Origin: Streptomyces sp. SDr-06
GTDB lineage: Bacteria; Actinomycetota; Actinomycetes; Streptomycetales; Streptomycetaceae
Assembly: GCF_003324565.1 (NCBI RefSeq)
Contig: NZ_QOLA01000007.1
Coordinates: forward strand, 1-64,000
Length of the DNA: 64,000 nucleotides
Reading direction: 5' to 3'
Positions 57,372 through 64,000 of this stretch are shown one piece after another; the stretch's first letter is position 1, and each line of letters begins with the position of its first letter. The notes under the pieces are model-generated. The model saw nothing but the letters and a program-made list of their open reading frames with translations. It ran no database searches and was not told the origin of the DNA. The position numbers and the translations under genes were made by a program.

Positions 57372-58856
57372 TCAACCCTCCGGTGCCGTAACGGTGTTCT
57401 TGACGTCGCAGAAGAAGTCGAAGCTCCATGTGCCGCCCTCGCGGCCGACGCCCGAGGCGCGCGAGCCGCCGAAGGGGGCCCGCAGGTCGCGCACGAAGAA
57501 GCAGTTCACCCAGACCGTGCCCGCCACGAGAGCGGCGCCCACCCGCCGGGCCCGCTCGGCGTCCGAGGTCACGACGCAGGCGGCCAGCCCGAAGCGGGTG
57601 CCGTTGGCGAGGGCCAGCGCCTCGCCCTCGTCCGCGAAGGTCTGGAGCGTGAGGACCGGGCCGAACACCTCCTCCTGGACGATCTCGCTGTCCTGGGCCA
57701 CCCCCGTCAGCAGCGTGGGGCGGTAGTAGGTGCCGCCGAGCTCGGCGTTCGGGGCGCCGCCGAGCAGGGCCCGCGCCCCGGTGCCCTCGACGGCCCGGCG
57801 CACGAACCCGTCGACCTTCTCCAGCTGGACGGGATGGATCAGCGGGCCGACGTCGGTCGCCTCGTGGCGCGGGTCGCCCTGGCGCAGCCCCGCCGCCCGC
57901 GCCACGAGGCGCGCGGTGAACTCGGGCGCGACCGACTCCTCGACGAGCAGCCGGGTGGCGGCCAGACACACCTGCCCGGCGTTGTCGTACTGCTCCACGG
58001 CCAGGTCGACCGCGCGGTCCAGATCGGCGTCCGCGAACACCAACAGGGGTGATTTCCCGCCCAGTTCGAGACTCAGGGGGGTGAGGTTCGCGGCCGCCGA
58101 CGCCGCGATGCGGCGGGCGGTGGGCACCGAGCCGGTGAAGCTGACGCGGCGCACGTCCGGGTGGGCCACCAGCGCCGCGCCGGCTTCGGCGCCGTACCCC
58201 TGGACGACGTTGAGGACACCGGGCGGGAGCCCCGCGTCGGCGGCGATGTCGGCGAGCAGCGAGGCGGTCAGCGGTGCCCACTCGGCGGGTTTGAGGACCA
58301 CCGTGTTCCCGGCGGCCAGCGCCGGTGCGACCTTCCAGGTGGCCAGCATCAGCGGCGCGTTCCACGGCGTGATCAGCACGCACGGCCCCGCCGGGTCCCA
58401 GGAGACGTGGTTGCGGTGGCCGGGGCCCGAGGCTGCACCGGCCCGTCGCGTCGTGAAGTCGTGGTGGTCCAGGGTGAGCAGCCGGTCGGCGAAGAAGCGG
58501 AAGTTGTGCGCCACCCTCGGCATCACCCCGCGCCGGTGGGAGCGCAGCAGCGCGCCGTTGTCGAGGGTCTCGACCTGGGCCAGGTCCTCCGACCGCTTCT
58601 GCACGCCGTCGGCGATGGCGCGCAGGAGGCGGGCCCGCTCGGCCGGGGGCGTCGCGGCCCAGCGGGGGAAGGCGGCCTTCGCGGCGGCCACCGCCGCGCC
58701 GGCCTCGAAGGAGGAGCCGCGCGCGACCCCCGCGAGCGCACGGCCGTCGATCGGTGACACGTCGGTGAAGACGCCGGAGGAGCCCACGCGGGCTCCGCCG
58801 ATCCAGTGCCGCGTGTCGACGGCGACTCCGGCGACGGCGGTCATGTGCTCACGCAT
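57372..58856 (-). CDS. hpaE: Aldehyde dehydrogenase for ring-cleavage semialdehyde (HpaE-like)
   Basis: A 494-residue NAD-dependent aldehyde dehydrogenase. The catalytic Glu is in LSLELGGKS and the Cys in NAGQVCLAATR. ITPWNAPLML and FTGSVPTARRI are the coenzyme loops. Next to the dioxygenase and the FAH-family gene, it should oxidise the hydroxymuconic semialdehyde from ring opening. The ATG at 58856 has GGAGG in front. Confidence 0.88.
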   Translation of the reverse strand: MREHMTAVAGVAVDTRHWIGGARVGSSGVFTDVSPIDGRALAGVARGSSFEAGAAVAAAKAAFPRWAATPPAERARLLRAIADGVQKRSEDLAQVETLDNGALLRSHRRGVMPRVAHNFRFFADRLLTLDHHDFTTRRAGAASGPGHRNHVSWDPAGPCVLITPWNAPLMLATWKVAPALAAGNTVVLKPAEWAPLTASLLADIAADAGLPPGVLNVVQGYGAEAGAALVAHPDVRRVSFTGSVPTARRIAASAAANLTPLSLELGGKSPLLVFADADLDRAVDLAVEQYDNAGQVCLAATRLLVEESVAPEFTARLVARAAGLRQGDPRHEATDVGPLIHPVQLEKVDGFVRRAVEGTGARALLGGAPNAELGGTYYRPTLLTGVAQDSEIVQEEVFGPVLTLQTFADEGEALALANGTRFGLAACVVTSDAERARRVGAALVAGTVWVNCFFVRDLRAPFGGSRASGVGREGGTWSFDFFCDVKNTVTAPEG

Positions 58857-58890
58857 CTCCGGCCTCCAACTGAGTGCGAGCGATGGGGAG

Positions 58891-59697
58891 TTACTCGGCT
58901 CCTGAGGTGTTGGATTCGAGGAGTGTGCCGCCGTCCCACACCACCCCGACCTGTCGGTAGTACGCCGCGATCGGCTCGCGCACCGCGAGGCGGGCCAGCT
59001 CCTCGGTCGGGGACTCGAAGAGTTCGAGCTCGGCGTCGCCCCGCCACGCCTGCCCGGCCTCGAAGGACGCGGAACCGGACTCGATCAGCTCGTCGAGGGC
59101 GAGCCCCTTGCCCTTCTCGATGGACGGCAGCCAGCGGTGGTGGGCCATCGGGTGCCCGTTCACGAACCCGGCTGTCGGCGACGGCTCGCGCAGGGTCACC
59201 AGCACCTGGGCGAGCCTGCGGTCGGCCGCCGCCAGGGTGGCTCCGAAGCGGGCCCCGGCCTCGATCCGGGGCGCAGGTCCGAACGGGTGCGGCCGGGTCT
59301 GGTGGATCGAGCCGAGCTTCTTGGGGTAGCCCTGGTGGAGCCCGCGGGCGACCGCGAAGTCCTTGTCGACCCAGATGTGCGCGCAGCGCGAGTAGATCCG
59401 CCCCCGGTACGAACAGCGCACCACCGCGAACGCCTCCTTGTACTGGGCGCGCACCGGGTCGAGCAGCTCGCGCTTCGAGGCCGAGCACGACTGCCAGTCC
59501 GCCCAGACGAGGGCCACCGCGCCCGGGTCCTCGGGAGCCAACTCCAGGGGCCGTGGCAGGAGTTCGCGTACGCGCTCCGGGTCCGTGCGGTACTCGACGG
59601 TGAGGACATCGCCCGAGTACAGCCACGGGGGAGCGGGGACGATCGAGGAGGCGCCGGTCGCCGTCTTGGGATGGAAGTAGCCGCGGACGCCGCTCAC
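58891..59697 (-). CDS. Acetoacetate decarboxylase-fold (ADC superfamily) enzyme
   Basis: A 268-residue protein with the ADC fold. The likely Schiff-base Lys is in QGYPKKLGSIHQ. Relatives range from acetoacetate decarboxylase to aldolase-dehydratases that act on aromatic breakdown products. The start GTG 59697 overlaps the ferredoxin reductase stop (GTGA). In the operon it probably handles a keto-acid intermediate. The real substrate is unknown. Confidence 0.83.
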   Translation of the reverse strand: MSGVRGYFHPKTATGASSIVPAPPWLYSGDVLTVEYRTDPERVRELLPRPLELAPEDPGAVALVWADWQSCSASKRELLDPVRAQYKEAFAVVRCSYRGRIYSRCAHIWVDKDFAVARGLHQGYPKKLGSIHQTRPHPFGPAPRIEAGARFGATLAAADRRLAQVLVTLREPSPTAGFVNGHPMAHHRWLPSIEKGKGLALDELIESGSASFEAGQAWRGDAELELFESPTEELARLAVREPIAAYYRQVGVVWDGGTLLESNTSGAE

Positions 59698-60926
59698 GGG
59701 GCGGCTCCCTCTGGACTGAGGGCGGGCTCGCCGAGCAGGCGGCGCCGGTGGCGGGCGGCGGCAGCGGTGGCGCCCGGGCCGCCGAGCCCCACCACACCCA
59801 CGAGGCGGCCCTCCCGGTGGTAGCCGACCAGGACATCGCCGTCCGCCCGGCCGTCGAGCAGGCGCACGTCGTCGCGTCCGAGCTCGGGCGAGCCGAACGA
59901 CTGGAGCCGGAAGTCGTACTGGTCGCTCCAGAAGGACGGGAGGGGAGCGAACGGCGTCGACTCCCCTGCCTGTGAGGCGAGGTGGGCGGCGAGGGTCTTC
60001 GCCGCGTGCTTGGCGGTGTCGCCCGGGATCGACCAGTGCTCGACCCGCCGTGGTGTGTTGTCGTACCGGGCGTTGGGGAAGCGGGCGAGGTCGCCGACCG
60101 CCACCACGTGCGGCAGGGCGCCCACGCGCAACCGGTCGTCGGTCAGGACGCCGTCGGACAGATCGAGCCCGTTCCCCTCCAGCCACTCGGTGTTGGCCAC
60201 GGAACCGACGCACTCCACGACCACATCGGCCGCGAGGGTCCGGCCGTCGCCGAGCGCGACCCCGGTCACCCGGTCCCTGCCCTCGTACGCCGTGACTCCC
60301 GTACCGAGCGCGAAGCGCACTCCGCGCTCCTGGTGGCGGCGGAGCAGCGCGCGAGCGAGGAGCTCGCCCAGCGGGCGCAGCATCGGCAGCGGTTCGACGT
60401 CGACGACGGTGACCTCGGCGACGCCGAGACCGACGGCGGTCGCGGCCACCTCGCAGCCGATGAACCCGGCGCCGACCACCACCAACCGGGCGCCGGGCCG
60501 CGTCAGTGCGTCCCGCAGGGGGCGCACGTCGGCGAGGGTGCGCAGCGTGTGGCGGCCGCTGCCGGGCCCGGCCGGGCCGGGGCAGCGCATCCGTCGCGAG
60601 CGCAGGCCGGTCGCGACGACCAGGGCGTCGAAGCCGAGCTCCTCGCCGCGCTCCAGGGTGACTACGCGGTCCCGCAGCCGGGCTCCGGTCACCCTGGTGC
60701 CGAGGCGCCACTCGATGTCGGCGGTGTTCGCGCGGGGAACGAGGGCGAGGGAGGCGAGCGGCGCGGTTCCGGCGAGGACGCGTTTGGAGAGCGGGGGACG
60801 GTTGTAGGGCATGTGGGGCTCGTCGCCGACCACCGTGATCGGTCCGGCCCACCCCGCGGCGCGCAGCTGCTCGGCGGCGCGCAGGCCGCCCAGGGACGCC
60901 CCGGCCACGACCACGCGCGCGGTCAC
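59694..60926 (-). CDS. Ferredoxin reductase for the P450 system
   Basis: A 410-residue flavoprotein of the putidaredoxin/rubredoxin reductase family. VVVAGASLGGLRAAEQL is the FAD motif and VVVGAGFIGCEVAATAVGLG the NAD(P)H motif; VVAVGDLARFPN is the second FAD site. It takes electrons from NAD(P)H for the [3Fe-4S] ferredoxin encoded just upstream (5 bases), which serves the cytochrome P450 across the divergent promoter. The GTG start at 60926 is close to the ferredoxin stop, so the two are coupled. Confidence 0.92.
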   Translation of the reverse strand: MTARVVVAGASLGGLRAAEQLRAAGWAGPITVVGDEPHMPYNRPPLSKRVLAGTAPLASLALVPRANTADIEWRLGTRVTGARLRDRVVTLERGEELGFDALVVATGLRSRRMRCPGPAGPGSGRHTLRTLADVRPLRDALTRPGARLVVVGAGFIGCEVAATAVGLGVAEVTVVDVEPLPMLRPLGELLARALLRRHQERGVRFALGTGVTAYEGRDRVTGVALGDGRTLAADVVVECVGSVANTEWLEGNGLDLSDGVLTDDRLRVGALPHVVAVGDLARFPNARYDNTPRRVEHWSIPGDTAKHAAKTLAAHLASQAGESTPFAPLPSFWSDQYDFRLQSFGSPELGRDDVRLLDGRADGDVLVGYHREGRLVGVVGLGGPGATAAAARHRRRLLGEPALSPEGAAP

Positions 60927-60931
60927 GGGGC

Positions 60932-61120
60932 TCAGGCCTCGATCCGGATGGCCTGCATCGGGCAGACGTCGGCGGCATCCTCGACATCGGCGCGGAAGGC
61001 GTCGCCGGGGTCGGCGAGGTAGGCGAGGTGACCGTTGTCGTCGAGGCGGAAGACGTCCGGGGCGGCGAAGACGCACTGCCCGTGGTCCTGGCACTTGTCC
61101 ATGTCGACGGCGACCTTCAT
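60932..61120 (-). CDS. [3Fe-4S] ferredoxin of the P450 system
   Basis: A 62-residue ferredoxin. The iron ligands are Cys in DKCQDHGQCVF and DVCPMQAI: CxxHxxC with a His in place of the second Cys, and a CP pair at the end, the sign of a single-cluster [3Fe-4S] ferredoxin used by Streptomyces P450s. The ATG at 61120 has AGGGAG in front. It is first in the leftward operon and next to a strong promoter. Confidence 0.94.
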   Translation of the reverse strand: MKVAVDMDKCQDHGQCVFAAPDVFRLDDNGHLAYLADPGDAFRADVEDAADVCPMQAIRIEA

Positions 61121-61147
61121 GGGCCGGCTCCCTGCGTGACCGAACTC

Positions 61148-61190
61148 GTTTGATACCAAACAATGTAGAGAGGTGCCGGACGGCGGTCAA
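61148..61190 (-). promoter_or_regulatory. Promoter and operator of the leftward catabolic operon
   Basis: On the minus strand TTGACC (61185-61190), a 17-base spacer and TACATT (61162-61167) make a near-ideal promoter. Directly after the -10 lies the palindrome GTTTG-GTAT-CAAAC (61148-61161), which would place a repressor over the transcription start. Confidence 0.75.
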
Positions 61191-61192
61191 TG

Positions 61193-61236
61193 CCCTTGCG
61201 GGGAGCGGCAGTTCCTGTGCGCACCCTTGCGGGGAG
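61193..61236 (+). repeat. Direct repeat in the divergent promoter region
   Basis: CCCTTGCGGGGAG occurs twice, at 61193-61205 and 61224-61236, exactly 31 bases apart (about three helical turns). It could be activator half-sites or a duplicated -35 region. Confidence 0.6.
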
Positions 61237-61268
61237 GTGCCCGGCATCCATACCGTTTGAAGTCAAAC
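61224..61268 (+). promoter_or_regulatory. Promoter and operator of the rightward ligase-P450 operon
   Basis: TTGCGG (61227-61232), an 18-base spacer and TACCGT (61251-61256) form a fair promoter. The palindrome GTTTGA-AG-TCAAAC (61255-61268) overlaps the end of the -10 and matches the palindrome on the leftward promoter, so one regulator controls both. Confidence 0.65.
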
Positions 61269-61300
61269 CAACAGCGTGCGCTCAGCCCGAGGAGACATCG

Positions 61301-62683
61301 GTGAGTGCTCAAGTCCCGTCCCAGGCAACCCGGTTCACCGAGCGACTGTCCGTCGAGGGAATCGACGTGGTCCGGGTGACCTACGCCGACCTCATGGGCA
61401 CCGACCGCGCCCGCGACGTGCTGGTCGACCAGCTGCCCGCGGTCTGCGCCCACGGCCTCTCGTTCTGCCGCGCGGTCTACCACACCAGTCCCCAGGGCGA
61501 TGTCGTCCCGATCGCGGGCGGCCTGGAGGCGGGGCTCCCCGACATCGTCGTACGCCCGGACCTCGACACCCTCGTCGAGCTGCCCTGGGAGCCCGGCGTC
61601 GCCTCCTGCCTGGGCGACGTCACCGACCCGGCGACCGGCGCGCCCACCCCCGAATCCCCGCGCGCCCTGCTGCGCGCGGTGCTCGCGCGGTGCGCGGAAC
61701 ACGGGCTGTTTCCGGTCGCGGGACCCGAGCTCGAATACTTCCTGTGCGATCCGGACCCCCGCGCGCCCGGCGGCTGGCGGCGCTACAGCGCCGCCCGGGG
61801 TGCCGTCTACACGGCGGGGCTGCGCGCCGACCCCGACAACCACCTGCTGCGGACCCTGCGGCTGCTGCGGGATCTCGACATCGGGATCACGCACGGCAAC
61901 CACGAATTCGACGGTGCGCAGTTCGAGATCAACCTGATGCACTCACGGGCGATGGGCGCCGCCGACCGCGCCTTCCGGCTCAAGGCCGCCGTCAAGGAGC
62001 TGGCCCGCAGGGAGGGCAGGCTCGCCACGTTCATGGCCAGGCCCTTCAACGACGCGGGCGGCTCCGGTTTCCATCTCCACCTGTCCTGCGAGCGGGGAGC
62101 CGGGAACGAGTCCGGTGAGGATGAGGGCTCCCGCAACGTCTTCGACGACCCCGCCGGCACCCATGGCCTGTCCGCCACCGCCCGGCACGCCGTGGCGGGG
62201 CTGCTCGCCCACGCCCCGGCGCTGGCCGCCCTGGTCAATCCGACGGTCAACTCCTACAAGCGGTTCGGGCCGGACACGGTGGCGCCCTGGCTCATCGACT
62301 GGGGTCTGGACAACCGCAGCGCGATGGTCCGCATCCCGCCCGAGCGCGGCGCCGGATCCCGGCTCGAACTGCGGCTCGGCGACGCGAGCGCCAACCCCTA
62401 TGTGCTCATCGCCGCGACCGTCGCCGCGGCCCTGCTCGGCATCCAGGCCGCCGAGGAACCGCCCCCGCCGCTGGAGGGCTACGGCTACGACCCCGCCAGG
62501 TCCGCACTCCTCCCGGACTGCCTGCCTACCGCGCTCGACGCCCTCGAAGCGGACACCGCGCTCGCGGGAATCCTCGGCGAGGACTTCACCGCGGCCTACC
62601 TCGCGTACAAGCGGAACGAGGTCGAGCGCTTCCAACAGCACGTCACGGACTGGGAGTTCACCGAGTACGCGTACCACCTGTGA
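61301..62683 (+). CDS. Glutamine synthetase-like gamma-glutamyl ligase
   Basis: A 460-residue GS-fold enzyme. The metal-site Glu lies in GPELEYFLCDP, later HEFDGAQFEINL and GSGFHLHLS; the NRSAMVRIPPERG stretch is the ATP/Arg region. Sequence and size fit the PuuA/GlnA3/GlnA4 group, which joins glutamate to amines rather than ammonia. With the PuuD-type hydrolase and the permease in the divergent operon, it most likely makes a gamma-glutamyl amide of an aromatic or other amine. The start is GTG 61301 with GAGGAG 6 bases upstream. Confidence 0.89.
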   Translation: MSAQVPSQATRFTERLSVEGIDVVRVTYADLMGTDRARDVLVDQLPAVCAHGLSFCRAVYHTSPQGDVVPIAGGLEAGLPDIVVRPDLDTLVELPWEPGVASCLGDVTDPATGAPTPESPRALLRAVLARCAEHGLFPVAGPELEYFLCDPDPRAPGGWRRYSAARGAVYTAGLRADPDNHLLRTLRLLRDLDIGITHGNHEFDGAQFEINLMHSRAMGAADRAFRLKAAVKELARREGRLATFMARPFNDAGGSGFHLHLSCERGAGNESGEDEGSRNVFDDPAGTHGLSATARHAVAGLLAHAPALAALVNPTVNSYKRFGPDTVAPWLIDWGLDNRSAMVRIPPERGAGSRLELRLGDASANPYVLIAATVAAALLGIQAAEEPPPPLEGYGYDPARSALLPDCLPTALDALEADTALAGILGEDFTAAYLAYKRNEVERFQQHVTDWEFTEYAYHL

Positions 62684-62740
62684 CCCGCCGGGGCGCGCCG
62701 ACCGCCCGCGCCCCGCCGCACCTCAGCTCAAGGAGCACCG

Positions 62741-64000
62741 ATGGCCGAGGCCCACCCCGCCGCGTACGACCCGCTGCCGCTCGACGAGGTCGACCTGGCC
62801 GACCTCGACCGGTTCACCGACGGCGTCACCCCCTGGCGCATGTTCCACACCCTGCGCCACCGGGACCCCGTCCACTGGCAGCCGGAGTGCGCCCCCAACT
62901 CCGGTTTCTGGGCGGTGACCCGCCACGAGGACATCGTCCGCGTCGACCGCGACGCCGACACCTTCACCTCGGCCCGGTTCGTCAACCTCGAAGAACTCGA
63001 CGACGACCAGATCAAGAAGCGGGCCTCGCTCCTGGAGACGGACGGGGCGCGCCACCGTGCGCTGCGCGGCCTCCTCCAGCGGCAGTTCGGGCAGCAGGTG
63101 ATCAGCGGATACGCCGACTTCCTGCGCGGCCTCACCGCCACGACCCTGGACGCGGCCCTGGAGAGGACGGCCTTCGACTTCGTGGAGCACGTCTCCGCGG
63201 ACTTCCCCATCAATGTCCTGGCCCGGCTCCTGGACGTCCCGCCCGAGGACAACCGGCGGCTCATCGACTGGGGCAACCGCATCATCGGCCACACCGACCC
63301 CGACTACGCCGACGTCCTCCTCGACAGCGCGGAGAGCGAGCGCTACCGGGACCTGCCGTTCCGCTCGCCCGCCTCCCTGGAGGTCTTCGCCTACGGCCGC
63401 GAACTCGCCCGAAGGCGCCGCGGCGGACCGGGCACCGACCTGGTCTCCCGGCTCGTCAACGAGGTGCCGCGCGACCGGATCCCGCTCAGCGCCCAGGACT
63501 TCGACAACTACTTCCTGCTGCTTGTCGTCGCGGGCAACGAGACGACCCGGCACGCCATCTCGCACACCATGCTGGCCCTGATCCAGCATCCCGAACAGCT
63601 CGACCGGCTGCGCCGCGACCCGGCCCTCCTCCCGGGCGCCGTGGAGGAGTTCCTGCGCTGGGCCTCGCCCGTCTACCACTTCCGCCGCACGGCCACCCGT
63701 GACGTCGAACTCGGCGGCAAGCGGATCAGGGAGGGCGACAAGGTCGTCATGTGGTACGCCTCCGGCAACCGCGACGAGCGGGTCTTCGCCGACCCGTACG
63801 CCTTCGACGTGACCCGCACCGCCAACGACCACGTCACCTTCGGCAAGGGCAGCCCGCACCTGTGCCTGGGCAACCTGCTGGCCCGCACCGAGGTCCGCAT
63901 CATGTTCGAGGAGCTCCTGCCCCGCCTGGCCGACATCCGGCTGACCGGCGAGGTCCCCCGGGTCCGCTCCAACTTCGTGAACGGGATCAAGCGGCTTCCG
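62741..64000 (+). CDS. Cytochrome P450 (cut by the window end)
   Basis: An open frame of 420 codons reaches the right edge without a stop, near its natural end. The oxygen-binding helix reads VVAGNETTRH, the ExxR motif EEFLRW, and the heme loop FGKGSPHLCLG with Cys375. This 11-residue loop form is found in CYP124/125-like families that hydroxylate isoprenoids or sterol side chains, but also in others. Its ferredoxin and reductase are encoded across the promoter. The ATG at 62741 has AAGGAG 7 bases upstream. It is probably the hydroxylase of the catabolic island. Confidence 0.93.
   Translation, partial: MAEAHPAAYDPLPLDEVDLADLDRFTDGVTPWRMFHTLRHRDPVHWQPECAPNSGFWAVTRHEDIVRVDRDADTFTSARFVNLEELDDDQIKKRASLLETDGARHRALRGLLQRQFGQQVISGYADFLRGLTATTLDAALERTAFDFVEHVSADFPINVLARLLDVPPEDNRRLIDWGNRIIGHTDPDYADVLLDSAESERYRDLPFRSPASLEVFAYGRELARRRRGGPGTDLVSRLVNEVPRDRIPLSAQDFDNYFLLLVVAGNETTRHAISHTMLALIQHPEQLDRLRRDPALLPGAVEEFLRWASPVYHFRRTATRDVELGGKRIREGDKVVMWYASGNRDERVFADPYAFDVTRTANDHVTFGKGSPHLCLGNLLARTEVRIMFEELLPRLADIRLTGEVPRVRSNFVNGIKRLP

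Noticed and set aside
61148..61268. The GTTTG palindromes as integration (att) sites
   Set aside because: No integrase or tRNA gene is near; the palindromes sit at promoter -10 boxes, which explains them as operators.
1..64000. tRNA, rRNA, CRISPR arrays, transposases and phage genes
   Set aside because: Looked for and not seen; no cloverleaf, repeat-spacer pattern or transposase motif was noticed.

Overview
The window is a very GC-rich actinobacterial chromosome segment, almost certainly Streptomyces. The signs are codons ending in G or C throughout, many GTG starts, ATGA/GTGA start-stop overlaps, a cobalamin riboswitch in front of metE, a PASTA-less Ser/Thr kinase, a class F sortase, LuxR/TetR/MarR regulators, a Tat-exported cholesterol oxidase and GvpY/GvpZ-like proteins. 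I see no rRNA, tRNA, insertion sequence, phage gene or CRISPR array.

Layout. 1-7 kb: the tail of an unknown gene, a 690-bp gap, then a five-gene ribosomal peptide (RiPP) cluster. It holds an MFS exporter, an S9 prolyl-oligopeptidase-type peptidase, a 39-residue precursor peptide that overlaps the peptidase gene end, a B12-binding radical SAM C-methyltransferase and a DUF5825-like protein. 7-12.4 kb: a two-gene molybdenum hydroxylase (xanthine dehydrogenase family) and a divergent TetR/SRPBCC pair. 12.4-22 kb: thioesterase, MetE with its B12 riboswitch, S41 peptidase, nitrobindin-like protein, Ser/Thr kinase, an HTH-membrane-glycosidase-like fusion and a small secreted protein. 22-36.5 kb: an orphan GvpY/GvpZ-like pair, a cation efflux protein, a PRC-barrel protein, redox enzymes and several regulator/target pairs with visible operators.

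36.5-45.3 kb is the most novel region. A LuxR-type regulator is followed by an operon that starts with a 19-residue peptide gene. Behind it come an MccB-like adenylating enzyme with an N-terminal peptide-binding domain, a methyltransferase, an M3 oligopeptidase, a DUF3050 (heme-oxygenase-fold) protein and a CapA-type phosphoesterase. The peptide has no Asp or Glu, so its C-terminal carboxylate is the only site an adenylating enzyme could activate. Both peptide genes in this window (4.1 kb and 39.4 kb) are too short for ordinary gene finding, and both are followed by a perfect GC hairpin before the first big enzyme gene.

45.3-52.7 kb: cholesterol oxidase with a KstR-like operator, a CMD/reductase pair, a sphingomyelinase-like secreted phosphodiesterase, another secreted protein, and a sortase with its anchored substrate. 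52.7-64 kb: a catabolic island. A divergent promoter region with two matching palindromes drives an eight-gene operon leftward (ferredoxin, ferredoxin reductase, acetoacetate-decarboxylase-fold enzyme, aldehyde dehydrogenase, extradiol dioxygenase, FAH-family enzyme, amino acid permease, gamma-glutamyl amidohydrolase). Rightward it drives a glutamine-synthetase-like ligase and a cytochrome P450 cut by the window end. Together they suggest uptake and gamma-glutamylation of an amine, P450 hydroxylation, meta ring cleavage and release of glutamate; the substrate is not known.

Coordinates and motifs were read directly from the sequence. Family names come from recognition of motifs and overall sequence, without database searches.
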